Shown one piece after another: positions 8,561 to 16,936 of a DNA stretch of 64,000 nt (positions are counted from its first letter, which is position 1; each line of letters starts with the position of its first letter). The notes under the pieces were generated by a model. It ran no database searches and was not told the origin of the DNA. It saw only the letters and a program-made list of their open reading frames with translations. This stretch comes from CAVTLG01 sp963735495 (GTDB lineage Bacteria > Chloroflexota > Ktedonobacteria > Ktedonobacterales > Ktedonobacteraceae), in the NCBI GenBank assembly GCA_963735495.1, contig CAVTLG010000014.1:682001-746000 (forward strand), in the 5' to 3' direction. A program made the position numbers and the translations under genes.

Positions 8561-8952
8561 TTATGAGGTAACTGCAATAGATAGATCTTGATGGGATGGC
8601 ATAAAACCGTTTGCCTGGGCCGTGACGGAAATCATCCACGGTCCCATCATCGATAAATGCAGGTGTGTCATGTACATGCCCGGCCCGACTGCTCGTAACA
8701 ACTGTTGGTCCACTCCCATATCCATGTTCGTCATATTGATATCCGAGATCACATGGGCCTGCTCAATGGGCAGCCCTTGAGAATCCGTCAGGCGGAGGGT
8801 AAGGGTGAGCGCTTCAGAGATCTTCGCGGTGGGCTGATCCAGCGAAAGGTGCATAAGGACAGGAACCTCTTGTCGCAACGCGAAGGCAAAAATCAACACT
8901 CCAACACAGACACACGTCAGGAGCCACCAAAAAGAGGACGCACACGCATCAT
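8561..8952 (-). pseudogene. YtkA/FixH-like copper-region protein with an apparent frameshift in its membrane anchor
   Basis: The last 110 residues form a YtkA-like immunoglobulin-type domain (LTLTLRLTDSQGLPIEQAHV, then MTNMDMG and a GMYMTHLHLSMMGPWMISV segment rich in Met and His). Upstream, the best start is a tandem ATGATG at 8952 behind GAAGGAAAG, but that frame stops after 11 codons. A second frame continues directly as FWWLLTCVCVGVLIFAFAL, a complete transmembrane anchor, into the domain. One additional T in the T5 run (plus-strand A run at 8929-8933) would join them. This is either a real frameshift or a homopolymer error. The Met/His-rich domain resembles the C-terminal domain of the CopC-CopD fusion at 16937-19108, consistent with periplasmic-side copper handling. 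Confidence 0.6.
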
Positions 8953-9076
8953 GCTCTTTCCTTCTTTCCGTCTCTCTCCATCAGGGTTTAAGAGAGCCGG
9001 AGACAAAAAGACCTGTTCTCTACTCACGACGCTAACAACATCCATTCAGAAATGTGAATGAAACTGCTTAACAGAG

Positions 9077-9136
9077 AGCATAGGCAAAATATGCTGCATT
9101 GTCTATTGGGAGATGGCCCTATTTTTCCCTGTAAGG
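9077..9136 (-). promoter_or_regulatory. Promoter with upstream element, copy B
   Basis: On the minus strand, -35 TAGACA (9100-9105) and -10 TATGCT (9077-9082) are 17 bases apart and drive the YtkA-like gene. The sequence immediately upstream (ACCTTACAGGGAAAA, TAGGG, TCTCCCAAT) matches copy A at 8411-8445 with only a few changes. Confidence 0.6.
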
Positions 9137-9353
9137 TATGGCGTGGGTAGCTACAGCAAGTATGCTCAGGGAAGGACCTGCTGTGCAAAGGGAAGAGAAT
9201 GGGACGCAAAGGAAGTTGATGAGGAGAAAGTCCTATGCCCTTCTGCTTTTCTTGCAATGGGCGATTATACTATATCCCAAAGCCCAGTCATTTTTCGAAA
9301 AATGATGGAGCTTGACAGAGAACCCATTACTTTTGAGAAGGATCATAGAACAA

Positions 9354-9608
9354 ATGATAGAAGAAACACGTATTACGCTCTCTCGCCTGGGTTGTAGTGG
9401 CTGCGTGAAGAATGTGACAAAAGCCCTTCAGACGTTGCCAGGTACTGAGGTCATCAGTAGCGATATTCCTGCAAAAACGGTGCACCTGCGCTACGATTCG
9501 GATCAGACCTCGTTGGAGACGATTAAAATAACGCTGGCCACTGCGAAGTATCCTGCTGTCAAAGAGGAGCCTGTAGATTGCATCTCCCCTGAATACAGCA
9601 TTCAGTGA
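9354..9608 (+). CDS. Small heavy-metal-associated (HMA) domain protein
   Basis: The 84-residue product is one HMA fold: a beta strand, the metal loop GCSGC (Cys-x-x-Cys) near residues 12-16, a helix (VKNVTKALQTLPGT), and strands KTVHLRYD and ATAKYPAV. This is the CopZ copper-chaperone layout, although the loop reads LGCSGCVKN, not the usual MxCxxC. An earlier TTG start (9312) is possible; I prefer the ATG at 9354 because the domain begins there. It lies 140 bases before the Cu+ ATPase on the same strand and probably hands Cu(I) to it in the cytoplasm. Confidence 0.8.
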   Translation: MIEETRITLSRLGCSGCVKNVTKALQTLPGTEVISSDIPAKTVHLRYDSDQTSLETIKITLATAKYPAVKEEPVDCISPEYSIQ

Positions 9609-9747
9609 GGGAAGAGGTGGAGAACCATGATGATGTTCTCCACCCCTTCGTCTTACCCCTCTACAAATACGAGGATATTCTTGCGTCTATGAGTAGATTT
9701 CTCATCAGAAAGCAGCTCTATCGAACGAGAAAGATAAGCGACACCCC

Positions 9748-12216
9748 ATGATAACAGAAATAGATGCATCTCATGCTGAAGAAGAAAAGCATATACTATC
9801 ACCGTCAGGCGATTACCCGTCTTCTGTGCAACTTGCCGTGGAGGGTATGTCCTGTGCCTCCTGTGCTCTCCGTATTGAGAAGGGGCTCAAAAAGCTGCCG
9901 GGTGTGCAACTTGCCGCCGTCAATTTAGCAACAGAGCAGGCTGCGGTAGTCTATGATCCAACGAGCATTCGAGCCGATCAATTGTGTCAAAAAGTTGCAG
10001 CCTTAGGGTACAAGGCAACACTTCTTGTGGCACAAACACCATCATGTGCCACGCAAACGGAAGAAGCGCGAGTGTCTCTCTCCGTCCCGCTGCTTCCTGA
10101 TGAGTTTCAGGAAGATACGAGCCTGGTGTCCCCTCAACCAGATCTGCTGGCTTTGCGCTTGCAGCAGGAAGAGGAGCGAAGCCAGCGCCACGATGCAGAG
10201 CAGGAGCGCAAACGTGATCTATTCTTGCTCAGCGTGAGTCTGGCATGCCCTGTTTTCATCCTCAGTATGTTCTTCATGGATCGCTTTCCGGGCGAGAACG
10301 TGCTTTTGCTGGTGCTGACGACACCCATCTGGGCGGTGATCGGCTGGGGATTCCATCGGAGCGCGCTGAAATCCTTGTGGCATGGTGGCATGACGATGGA
10401 TACCCTCGTCTCGCTTGGCTCGACGGCGGCTTATCTTCTGAGTGTCGGTGTAACCCTTTTCCCCAATGCGCTGCGCTTGATGACCACCTATGATTCGACC
10501 GCGTTGATCGTGACCTTTCTCTTGCTCGGGAAATACCTGGAAGCTCGTGCAAAGGGCAAGACGAACGAGGCCATCAAAAAATTAGCCGGTCTCCAATCGC
10601 AAACGGCAACGGTCATCCGTAACGGCAACGAGTGCGAGATTCCCATTCCACAGGTCCGTGTGGGTGACGAACTCGTTGTACGTCCGGGAGAGAAGATCCC
10701 TGTGGATGGGACCGTGATAGCTGGCAATTCGTCTGTTGATGAGTCAATGATCACCGGAGAGAGCCTGCCTGTGGAAAAAGGACCTGCTGATCAGGTGATT
10801 GGAGCTACGATCAATCAACAGAGCCTGCTGCGTATGCGCGCAACCAGGGTCGGTGCAGAGACGGTTCTGGCACATATCATGCGCCTGGTTGAGCAGGCAC
10901 AGGGATCAAAAGCCCCTGTGCAGCGACTCGCAGATGCGCTTGCGCGTCTCTTTGTGCCTGCTATTCTCATCATTGCCGGTCTTACTTTTGTGGGCTGGGC
11001 GATACTGGGGCATGCCGGCCCGGTACTGACGCTGATGGGATGGCATTGGTCGTCTGCTATGAGCGGGACGAGCATGAATTCCTGGCTTGTTGCGCTGGTG
11101 GCTGCGATTACGGTGCTTGTCGTTGCCTGTCCCTGTGCGCTCGGACTGGCAACCCCAACGGCTATTATGGTTGGTGTTGGCAAAGGAGCGGAGTACGGTA
11201 TCCTGATCAAAGGTGGGGAGAGCCTGGAGCAACTCCAGCGTGTACGGGCTGTAGTGTTAGATAAAACGGGAACCATTACGACGGGCAAACCGGCAGTGAC
11301 CGACGTGATGGCCCTGCCCGGAACATCGCGGGATGAAGTCCTCCTCCTTGCTGCCAGAGCAGAACAAGGCTCGGAACATCCGCTCGCCACAGCGCTTGTC
11401 GCCGCAGCGAACGGACGCGGTCTCCCATTGGGCCAGTGGCTAGAACAGGTAAAAGCACTCCCTGGCCGAGGGCTTGAAGCCGAGATGGAGAGAGAGAGAC
11501 TGCTCATCGGGACACAGCGCCTCTTTGATGAACGCATGATTGCCTCTGATGCCTTGCGGGCGTGCAAAGAACAGTTGGAGCAACAGGGAAAAACAACCAT
11601 GCTCGTTGCGCTCAATCACGAGGCGATTGGCTTGATCGCCGTGGCAGATCAGGTGAAGGGGGGATCGGTAGAGGCGATCCGCTGCCTGCAAAAACAGGGC
11701 AAGGAAGTCTTTCTGATGACGGGGGATAATCAGCGCGCTGCTCACGCTCTTGCCGCACAGGTCGGTATTGCCGCCGATCATGTCTTTGCCGAAGTCTTAC
11801 CAGAAGACAAAGCCAGAGAAGTGCGACGCTTACAACAGAGAAATCTGCCGGTTGCTTTTGTGGGTGATGGTATCAATGATGCTCCGGCGCTAGCCCAGGC
11901 GCATGTTGGTATTGCCATGGGGACGGGAACCGACATTGCGATGGAAGCGGCGGATGTGACGCTCGTCAAGGGCAACGTGCAGAGTGTTGTCACGGCATTC
12001 GCGCTTTCTCGGGCCACGTTGCGCACGATTCAGCAGAATCTTTTCTGGGCATTCGCTTATAATAGCATCTTGATACCACTCGCAATTTTTTCTCCTCTTA
12101 TTCCCTTTTTGAAGGAGCAGGCCCCCATTTTTGCAGCCGCCGCTATGGCGTTTTCATCCGTCTCGGTGGTCAGTAATTCGTTGAGGCTACGCTGGTTTCG
12201 GAAAGAGAGATTTTGA
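9748..12216 (+). CDS. copA: Cu(I)-exporting P1B-type ATPase
   Basis: The 822 residues carry, in order, one N-terminal HMA domain with GMSCASC at 33-39, a long charged linker (100-155), and eight predicted membrane helices. The other landmarks are the actuator TGES near 336, the ion-translocating CPC (ACPCALG) near 460, the phosphorylation motif DKTGTIT near 507, SEHP near 540 (the P1B-specific HP), and the ATP-binding GDGINDAP near 707. CPC with the trailing Asn-Ser in the last helices (SVVSNSLRL) marks the P1B-1 Cu(I)/Ag(I) subgroup. It pumps Cu(I) out of the cytoplasm using ATP. The ribosome-binding site is weak. It heads the surrounding copper island and is preceded by its probable chaperone. 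Confidence 0.95.
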   Translation: MITEIDASHAEEEKHILSPSGDYPSSVQLAVEGMSCASCALRIEKGLKKLPGVQLAAVNLATEQAAVVYDPTSIRADQLCQKVAALGYKATLLVAQTPSCATQTEEARVSLSVPLLPDEFQEDTSLVSPQPDLLALRLQQEEERSQRHDAEQERKRDLFLLSVSLACPVFILSMFFMDRFPGENVLLLVLTTPIWAVIGWGFHRSALKSLWHGGMTMDTLVSLGSTAAYLLSVGVTLFPNALRLMTTYDSTALIVTFLLLGKYLEARAKGKTNEAIKKLAGLQSQTATVIRNGNECEIPIPQVRVGDELVVRPGEKIPVDGTVIAGNSSVDESMITGESLPVEKGPADQVIGATINQQSLLRMRATRVGAETVLAHIMRLVEQAQGSKAPVQRLADALARLFVPAILIIAGLTFVGWAILGHAGPVLTLMGWHWSSAMSGTSMNSWLVALVAAITVLVVACPCALGLATPTAIMVGVGKGAEYGILIKGGESLEQLQRVRAVVLDKTGTITTGKPAVTDVMALPGTSRDEVLLLAARAEQGSEHPLATALVAAANGRGLPLGQWLEQVKALPGRGLEAEMERERLLIGTQRLFDERMIASDALRACKEQLEQQGKTTMLVALNHEAIGLIAVADQVKGGSVEAIRCLQKQGKEVFLMTGDNQRAAHALAAQVGIAADHVFAEVLPEDKAREVRRLQQRNLPVAFVGDGINDAPALAQAHVGIAMGTGTDIAMEAADVTLVKGNVQSVVTAFALSRATLRTIQQNLFWAFAYNSILIPLAIFSPLIPFLKEQAPIFAAAAMAFSSVSVVSNSLRLRWFRKERF

Positions 12217-12252
12217 TTGTCATGTGCGCAGATAGTGAACGTGTGGTCTCTG

Positions 12253-13395
12253 CTACTGCGCACGCCAGACACTACCGCGACGTGCATAGATCATGCTATC
12301 TTCTTTCTCCTTCTGCTTTTTTCTATCAAACACGCTGCTGATCAAGTCGGTGATAGGGAACAGCAAAAGCGTCTGCTTTCTCATTGCTCTCACGGTTTCT
12401 CCTCTCTTCGCAGGTTTGTCTCGTCGGTTGAGCAAGTAAAGGAAAAATGGCCCTCCCAAAACAGCGGTCATGATGCCTACTGGTATCTCTTCTGGGGCAA
12501 TCAGCATGCGTCCCAGCAGATCTACCACCATCAGATACACTGCTCCTCCCAGAGCCACGAGTGGCAAGAGGCGGCGATGGTTGGCTCCAACAAACAGGCG
12601 GGCGATATGGGGGATCATTAATCCCACGAAACCAATCGCTCCGCTCACAGCGACAGCGGTTCCCACGAGCAATGAGGTCAGGACGAAGAGTTGGAGTCGA
12701 AAGTGCGCCAGATTGATGCCCAGGCTGGTTGCCCCCTCTTCTCCTATCAAGAGAGCATTAAGGGGGCGTGCCTGCAAGAGAAGGAGGGTGGTGGTTAGCA
12801 AGAGTACCAGCGCTGGCAAGCCGAGATCACCCCAGGTCGCGTTTGAAAGCGAGCCAGCGAGCCAGTAGAGCACTCCCGCAACACCGCCTCCTGGCCGACT
12901 GGAGATTAAGACGAGAAAGCTGGTTACGGCTTGTAACGTGTACCCAAGTGCAACACCCGCCAGTAACAAACGGGTAGGAACCAGGCGGCCTCCTTGCTGT
13001 GCCAGCAGATACACCAGAAGCATGGTGATCAGTGCTCCCACAAACGCTGCCGCTTGAAAGGAGAAGCCCGCGACGAAAACAGGCCCCAGGGTCAGTACCG
13101 CTACCGCGCCTACCGATGCGCCGGAAGAGACCCCGAAAATGTAGGGGTCGGCGAGCGGATTACGGATCAGGGCCTGCAATGCGGTACCACTCACCGCCAG
13201 CGCTGCGCCCACCACACCAGCCAGCAGAGCGCGCGGAAGGCGTAAATCCCAGATAATATAATCCTCTGTCGGATCGATGGCACTCCGCTGTGTCCAATAT
13301 GAAGAGTAGAGTACAGAGGCTATTACCATTGAGCGAAAATGCCGCAAATGGCCCATTTTCGTACGAATCCTTGCACTACCCCAAGCCGAGTGCAC
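12253..13395 (-). CDS. FecCD-family ABC permease, aberrant at both ends
   Basis: The core is a clear iron-siderophore/cobalamin permease: IIWDLRLPRALLAG, GTALQALIRNPLADPYIFG, a GASVGAV helix, and FVGLMIPHIARLFVG, followed by the closing helices up to FFLYLLNRRD. The normal first helix and its loop (about 45 residues before the LRLPR motif) are replaced by unrelated residues (GSARIRTKMGHLRHF). After the usual C-terminal RRR-like end about 45 hydrophilic residues continue to the stop. No ATPase or binding-protein gene is nearby. This is probably a displaced or decaying permease gene rather than a working importer. A 36-codon fragment at the left edge of the window might be of the same family. 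Confidence 0.7.
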   Translation of the reverse strand: MHSAWGSARIRTKMGHLRHFRSMVIASVLYSSYWTQRSAIDPTEDYIIWDLRLPRALLAGVVGAALAVSGTALQALIRNPLADPYIFGVSSGASVGAVAVLTLGPVFVAGFSFQAAAFVGALITMLLVYLLAQQGGRLVPTRLLLAGVALGYTLQAVTSFLVLISSRPGGGVAGVLYWLAGSLSNATWGDLGLPALVLLLTTTLLLLQARPLNALLIGEEGATSLGINLAHFRLQLFVLTSLLVGTAVAVSGAIGFVGLMIPHIARLFVGANHRRLLPLVALGGAVYLMVVDLLGRMLIAPEEIPVGIMTAVLGGPFFLYLLNRRDKPAKRGETVRAMRKQTLLLFPITDLISSVFDRKKQKEKEDSMIYARRGSVWRAQ

Positions 13396-13627
13396 CGTCT
13401 CGGGGGGGTATGCAAAAAAAACCTATGCTTGATCTCTAAGGTATCCTCATAGGTAGGGAGATGAGGTGCTATGACAGTGCGTATCCAGGGCGGTAGGGCC
13501 AAATCACCTGACGGATAAAATCCATACTTATCCCAATGGCGCGTGGCGCGAAACATGCTATAGTAAAAACGCATAAAGCTATTTTGATATGTTGTAGACA
13601 TCATTTTGATCAGGGAGAAGCGCACTT

Positions 13628-14125
13628 ATGAAAAATGCCCATCGTTCTCCATGCCTCTATTTGCTGGCAATCTGGAGTATTGTATTCCTGAGTCTTACTG
13701 CTTGTGCTCGTGTCGTCGATACCAGCGCAACGAGTAATAGCAATGAACCACCAGCGGCTCACCCCGTACTTCCCATCCAGGAAAAACGGGTCACTATTGC
13801 TGGGAGTCAACAGTTTATCCTGACGGACGCACGAGGTTTCGCGCTGTATTTTTATGTTCCCGACACGGCGCAAAAATCTGCCTGCACTGGGAACTGTGCT
13901 ATTGCCTGGCCTCCTTTACTGTCCAATGGCTCCGCTGATATCACGGGTACCTCTTCATTACCAGGGAAGCTAACAACTCAGCAAGCAGGCAATGGCAATC
14001 AAGTAGAATATAATAAGCACCTGTTATACACCTATGTTGGTGATAGTACTCCCGGCCAGGTTACTGGCAATGGCTTGAACTCATGGTATGTTGCGACACC
14101 TGATCTTGCTGCACCTACCTCCTAA
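13628..14125 (+). CDS. Secreted-repeat lipoprotein (COG4315, PF03640 type)
   Basis: A lipoprotein signal peptide ends at LSLTAC (Cys near residue 26). Two copies of the short repeat of PF03640 proteins follow: FILTDARGFALYFYVPDT with SACTGNCAIAWPPLL, then a weaker repeat around KHLLYTYVGDSTPGQVTGNGL ending in WYVATPD. The paired Cys in ACTGNC and the aromatic W-P-P-L are typical. Members are surface lipoproteins of unknown function, often in redox or metal-stress contexts. The 165-residue length is normal. A plausible -10 (TATAGT) lies 65 bases upstream. It is convergent with the DUF2182 gene. Confidence 0.8.
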   Translation: MKNAHRSPCLYLLAIWSIVFLSLTACARVVDTSATSNSNEPPAAHPVLPIQEKRVTIAGSQQFILTDARGFALYFYVPDTAQKSACTGNCAIAWPPLLSNGSADITGTSSLPGKLTTQQAGNGNQVEYNKHLLYTYVGDSTPGQVTGNGLNSWYVATPDLAAPTS

Positions 14126-14175
14126 GGTAGCCGGTAAAGACGACCGACATTGGAGGAAAAGACAAGTCCCCTTTC

Positions 14176-14967
14176 CTACTGTATGTACAGGCCGGGAAGA
14201 AGCCAGGGAGAGACAACGGTCAAGAGTCCGTAGAAAATCAGCACAAATCCGAGCAAGGTACTGAGTTTGTCACCGTGCACCCACACTTTCTCCAGGAAGA
14301 TCGCCAGCATCATGAGGAGCATCCAGAAAAGATTCATCAGACCAACCGGGATCAATACCAGCATCAAGATCCCGCAGCATTGCAAGCAAAAGATCCCATG
14401 CTGCAAACCCTCTCTGAGCTGTCCTCGCATGGAAACGACCGGTGTGGCGATCTGGCACACCAAGTGATAACCCATGGTGGGATTACAATGAGCAAGGGCG
14501 CGTTTTTTCTGCGGGGTAAACTGGTAGAGACCAGCACCGATGAACAACACCATGCCCAACCCTCGCGCCAGCAATGGTGTCGAGAGCACAAGCTGATCGA
14601 TACCCAGACAGCAGACAAAAACGGGAACGCCAAAGGCACCCCAGGCTAACAGATATCCCAGGAGAAAGGCGCTCGTATGGGTGAGAAGTGTCACAAGGTG
14701 TGATGTCTGTCGTCGCAGAACTGCCATCTGTACTGAGATCGTTGGGGCCAGGGCGGGAAGCATCATCGCCGCCATCATGATCGTCCAGAAGCCTAAAAAA
14801 GGCGGCAGTGTCATTCCCATGGTCCCGTACATCGGCATTGAGAGCATACTCAGCGTTTGCTGCAACGTGGGTATCCAGGCAAGACCCGCCAGAAGAAGTG
14901 TGATACTCCAGGCAAGCGGGTTTCTCGCAGACTGAGGGAATAGGGAGGCTTTGCTGTCTTCAGACAT
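14176..14967 (-). CDS. DUF2182 integral membrane protein (predicted metal-binding)
   Basis: The 263 residues form about seven helices with the DUF2182 signatures: WTIMMAAMMLPALAP near 60, GAGLYQFTPQKKRALAHC near 150, and HGIFCLQCCGILMLVL near 190, followed by GLMNLFWMLLMMLAIFLEKV. The Met-, His- and Cys-rich positions suggest metal binding, probably copper. In many genomes this family sits directly beside a DUF1326 gene, as here (the next gene upstream on the same strand, 23 bases apart), so the two probably work as one unit at the membrane. Confidence 0.85.
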   Translation of the reverse strand: MSEDSKASLFPQSARNPLAWSITLLLAGLAWIPTLQQTLSMLSMPMYGTMGMTLPPFLGFWTIMMAAMMLPALAPTISVQMAVLRRQTSHLVTLLTHTSAFLLGYLLAWGAFGVPVFVCCLGIDQLVLSTPLLARGLGMVLFIGAGLYQFTPQKKRALAHCNPTMGYHLVCQIATPVVSMRGQLREGLQHGIFCLQCCGILMLVLIPVGLMNLFWMLLMMLAIFLEKVWVHGDKLSTLLGFVLIFYGLLTVVSPWLLPGLYIQ

Positions 14968-14990
14968 AATGGACTGGATTCTCCGCCTCT

Positions 14991-15545
14991 CTATTGTGAT
15001 GCCAGGTGAAAGTTTCCGCGTAGTGCCATAGGCCCATCATAGCTCCATGGCCGTGCTTCTTGCCGGATCGAACCTTCACGTACGAGGTTGGCTGCCTCAG
15101 GAGAGAAGGTCACACGGAGCTGTGGACCCTGTTCCGTCGTCTGGTAGTGCAGAGATGCCCTGTAGACAGCCCTGCTGACCTTTGGCTGTACCCCGATCTC
15201 AGCAGGCATACTATCAAGCTCAGACTCAAATAAGGCCAGCAACGCGTGTATCTGTTCAAGAGACGTTTCGCTTCCTACCAGGAGAACCTCCTGCCAGCCC
15301 TCCAGAGAACCTTCCCGTTCTGGTTGTGCCAGGCTCAGAAGAAGTTGTTCTGAGAGTTGCTGCTCTTGAAATGTGCCACTTTTTACGTAGTAGCCGCTGA
15401 CTCTCCAACTGGGATAATTTGGCAGCAAGCCATCTCCACACGTACAGGGATTACAATCACAAGGGTCACACGAGCAAGAATCCTTACGAGCACCGAATAC
15501 CAGTCCTTTAACAGCAGCGCGTTGACGGGGTTGTATCATGATCAT
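14991..15545 (-). CDS. DUF1326-like protein with N-terminal Cys cluster (copy 1)
   Basis: After about 20 residues the protein carries CSCDPCDCNPCTCG, eight-plus Cys in alternating CxC/CxxC spacing that resembles a metallothionein or Cu(I) cluster. The rest (WRVSGYYVKSGTF, WQEVLLVGS, VTFSPEAANLVREGS, WSYDG) matches the beta-rich DUF1326 fold. Length is 184 residues with AAAGGAAAC before the ATG. It is cotranscribed with the DUF2182 gene downstream. A second copy lies at 19325-19867. A role in binding copper next to the membrane partner is inferred from the context and the Cys cluster. Confidence 0.8.
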   Translation of the reverse strand: MIMIQPRQRAAVKGLVFGARKDSCSCDPCDCNPCTCGDGLLPNYPSWRVSGYYVKSGTFQEQQLSEQLLLSLAQPEREGSLEGWQEVLLVGSETSLEQIHALLALFESELDSMPAEIGVQPKVSRAVYRASLHYQTTEQGPQLRVTFSPEAANLVREGSIRQEARPWSYDGPMALRGNFHLASQ

Positions 15546-16169
15546 GATGTTGCGTTTCCTTTACCCGCTGGGGCAGTATGTGACAAGGTGTGAAGAAAGG
15601 GAAATCTACAAAAGAAGATCTACACAGACGCAAAGAACCACCTGGCGATAAATAGAAAGTAGTTCTTGCCGAACAGCTTTCTCTCTTCGTGCTTTTTTTA
15701 TTCTGTCCATTAAGAATAATCAATACAACGTGTTTCTGTCAAGTGTGTTTGAGCTGAAACAATGGCAAAGGGGAACGAAGGGGCAGGGTTCATGCCGCTC
15801 CAGGACATTGGGAAACGGAAAGAAAAAAAGGCTTTCTCTTTATGATACAAATGTTAGCTCTTATTTATATCTTCTCTTAACGTGAGGATGCACAGTGAGA
15901 CAAAAGAGAAAGCTCTTGTACAAAAGTATAGAGCGTTTTCTTCTGCCGGTCATGAGGATTACTGCCTAATTTTGAGGCCGTATTTGCGTACGTTCTTCAT
16001 GCCTTTGCATCATGAAACAGTATTGGCTATCCATAACTTACGGTTAAAAATAGGGAGAAATACTACTAGGCAAACTATCCATAGTACCGTATTGTATTTT
16101 TAGTAAATCATCCCTTCTTTCAAGGAAAATGAGAGAGGTATCTGACACACATATTTGGAGGTGGTTCTT
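15546..16169. other. 624-bp intergenic region, no gene supported
   Basis: Divergent interval between the DUF1326-like gene and the CopC gene. It is AT-rich (for example 15840-15880 and 16060-16110). The only long frame, on the plus strand at 15882-16103, has no ribosome-binding site and a composition unlike its neighbours, so it is not called. Confidence 0.6.
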
Positions 16170-16787
16170 ATGACGACTCACTCTTTTCGTTTCTCTTCTC
16201 CCGTCAGGTTTTGCATGCGCTCTGGCTTGCTTGCAGTGCTCTTGAGCGTGGCGGCGCTGCTCGCGTTTCCAGCTATTGCTTCAGCGCAGGCGATGCACGC
16301 GGAATACGTGAGTTCTGATCCAGCCACGAACGCTGTGCTCACGAAAGCGCCCTCAACGATTACCATTCATTTCTCGGAAAATGTTGATCCCAACGGGAGT
16401 ACCATCTACGTCTATGATGTCAATCATCAGTTGTTGAGCCAACAAGGATCGGCACAAGTTGAACGCGCCGATCTGAAAACCATGACCGTGAATTTGCACG
16501 CTGATACGTCGGAGGTGTACGTGGTCGAGTGGTATACGGTCTCGGCTGTTGAGGGACACCATGATGCTGGTGCATTCCGTTTCTTTGTCAATCCAAGCCC
16601 CATGCTTGCCAGCATGATTCATGCCAATGGTTCATCTATGTCAGGTATGTCTGGAACAAACACGACGAAAACGACTTCATCCTCTAGCGCGATCCCGGTG
16701 TGGTCAGCCGCGCTCATTGGCCTTGTGGCGCTCATTGTTGGTGGTCTTGTCGGCATCTTTGGCATTCGGCGCTTCGCAAAACAGTAG
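16170..16787 (+). CDS. copC: CopC-domain copper-binding protein, membrane-anchored
   Basis: GGAGGTGG six bases before the ATG at 16170 fixes the start. A signal peptide (LLAVLLSVAALLAFPAIASA) precedes a CopC domain: MHAEYVSSDPATNAVL with the His expected to become a ligand after cleavage, ITIHFSENVDPNGSTIYVYD, and VEWYTVSAVEGHHDAGAFRFFV with the conserved (D/H)H-G motif. A Ser/Thr-rich linker and one C-terminal helix (AALIGLVALIVGGLVGIFGI) anchor it on the outer face. Proteins of this family bind Cu(II). It lies 150 bases upstream of the CopC-CopD fusion gene. Confidence 0.9.
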   Translation: MTTHSFRFSSPVRFCMRSGLLAVLLSVAALLAFPAIASAQAMHAEYVSSDPATNAVLTKAPSTITIHFSENVDPNGSTIYVYDVNHQLLSQQGSAQVERADLKTMTVNLHADTSEVYVVEWYTVSAVEGHHDAGAFRFFVNPSPMLASMIHANGSSMSGMSGTNTTKTTSSSSAIPVWSAALIGLVALIVGGLVGIFGIRRFAKQ

Positions 16788-16810
16788 CCCCGCGCTGTGT
16801 TCTTCTTCGC

Positions 16811-16849
16811 AGTTGTTCATCGTCGTCCAGCAGGACGATGAACAACTGT
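16811..16849. terminator. 15-bp hairpin between copC and the copCD fusion gene
   Basis: CAGTTGTTCATCGTC and GACGATGAACAACTG are exact reverse complements with a nine-base loop, 23 bases after the copC stop. No T-run follows, so it may attenuate or stabilise the transcript and need not be a full terminator. Confidence 0.5.
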
Positions 16850-16936
16850 GTCTACAGGGTGAAGGAAGGCACTCATTGGGTGCATGCTTCTCTCTATGTG
16901 GTGTGGAATCTCAGGAACTTAATGGAGATCGGTTGT

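Noticed and set aside
13396..13627. Cobalamin riboswitch upstream of the FecCD gene
   Set aside because: No B12-box or conserved loop could be found on the minus strand.
15882..16103. 73-codon frame in the copC upstream region
   Set aside because: No start signal and atypical composition.
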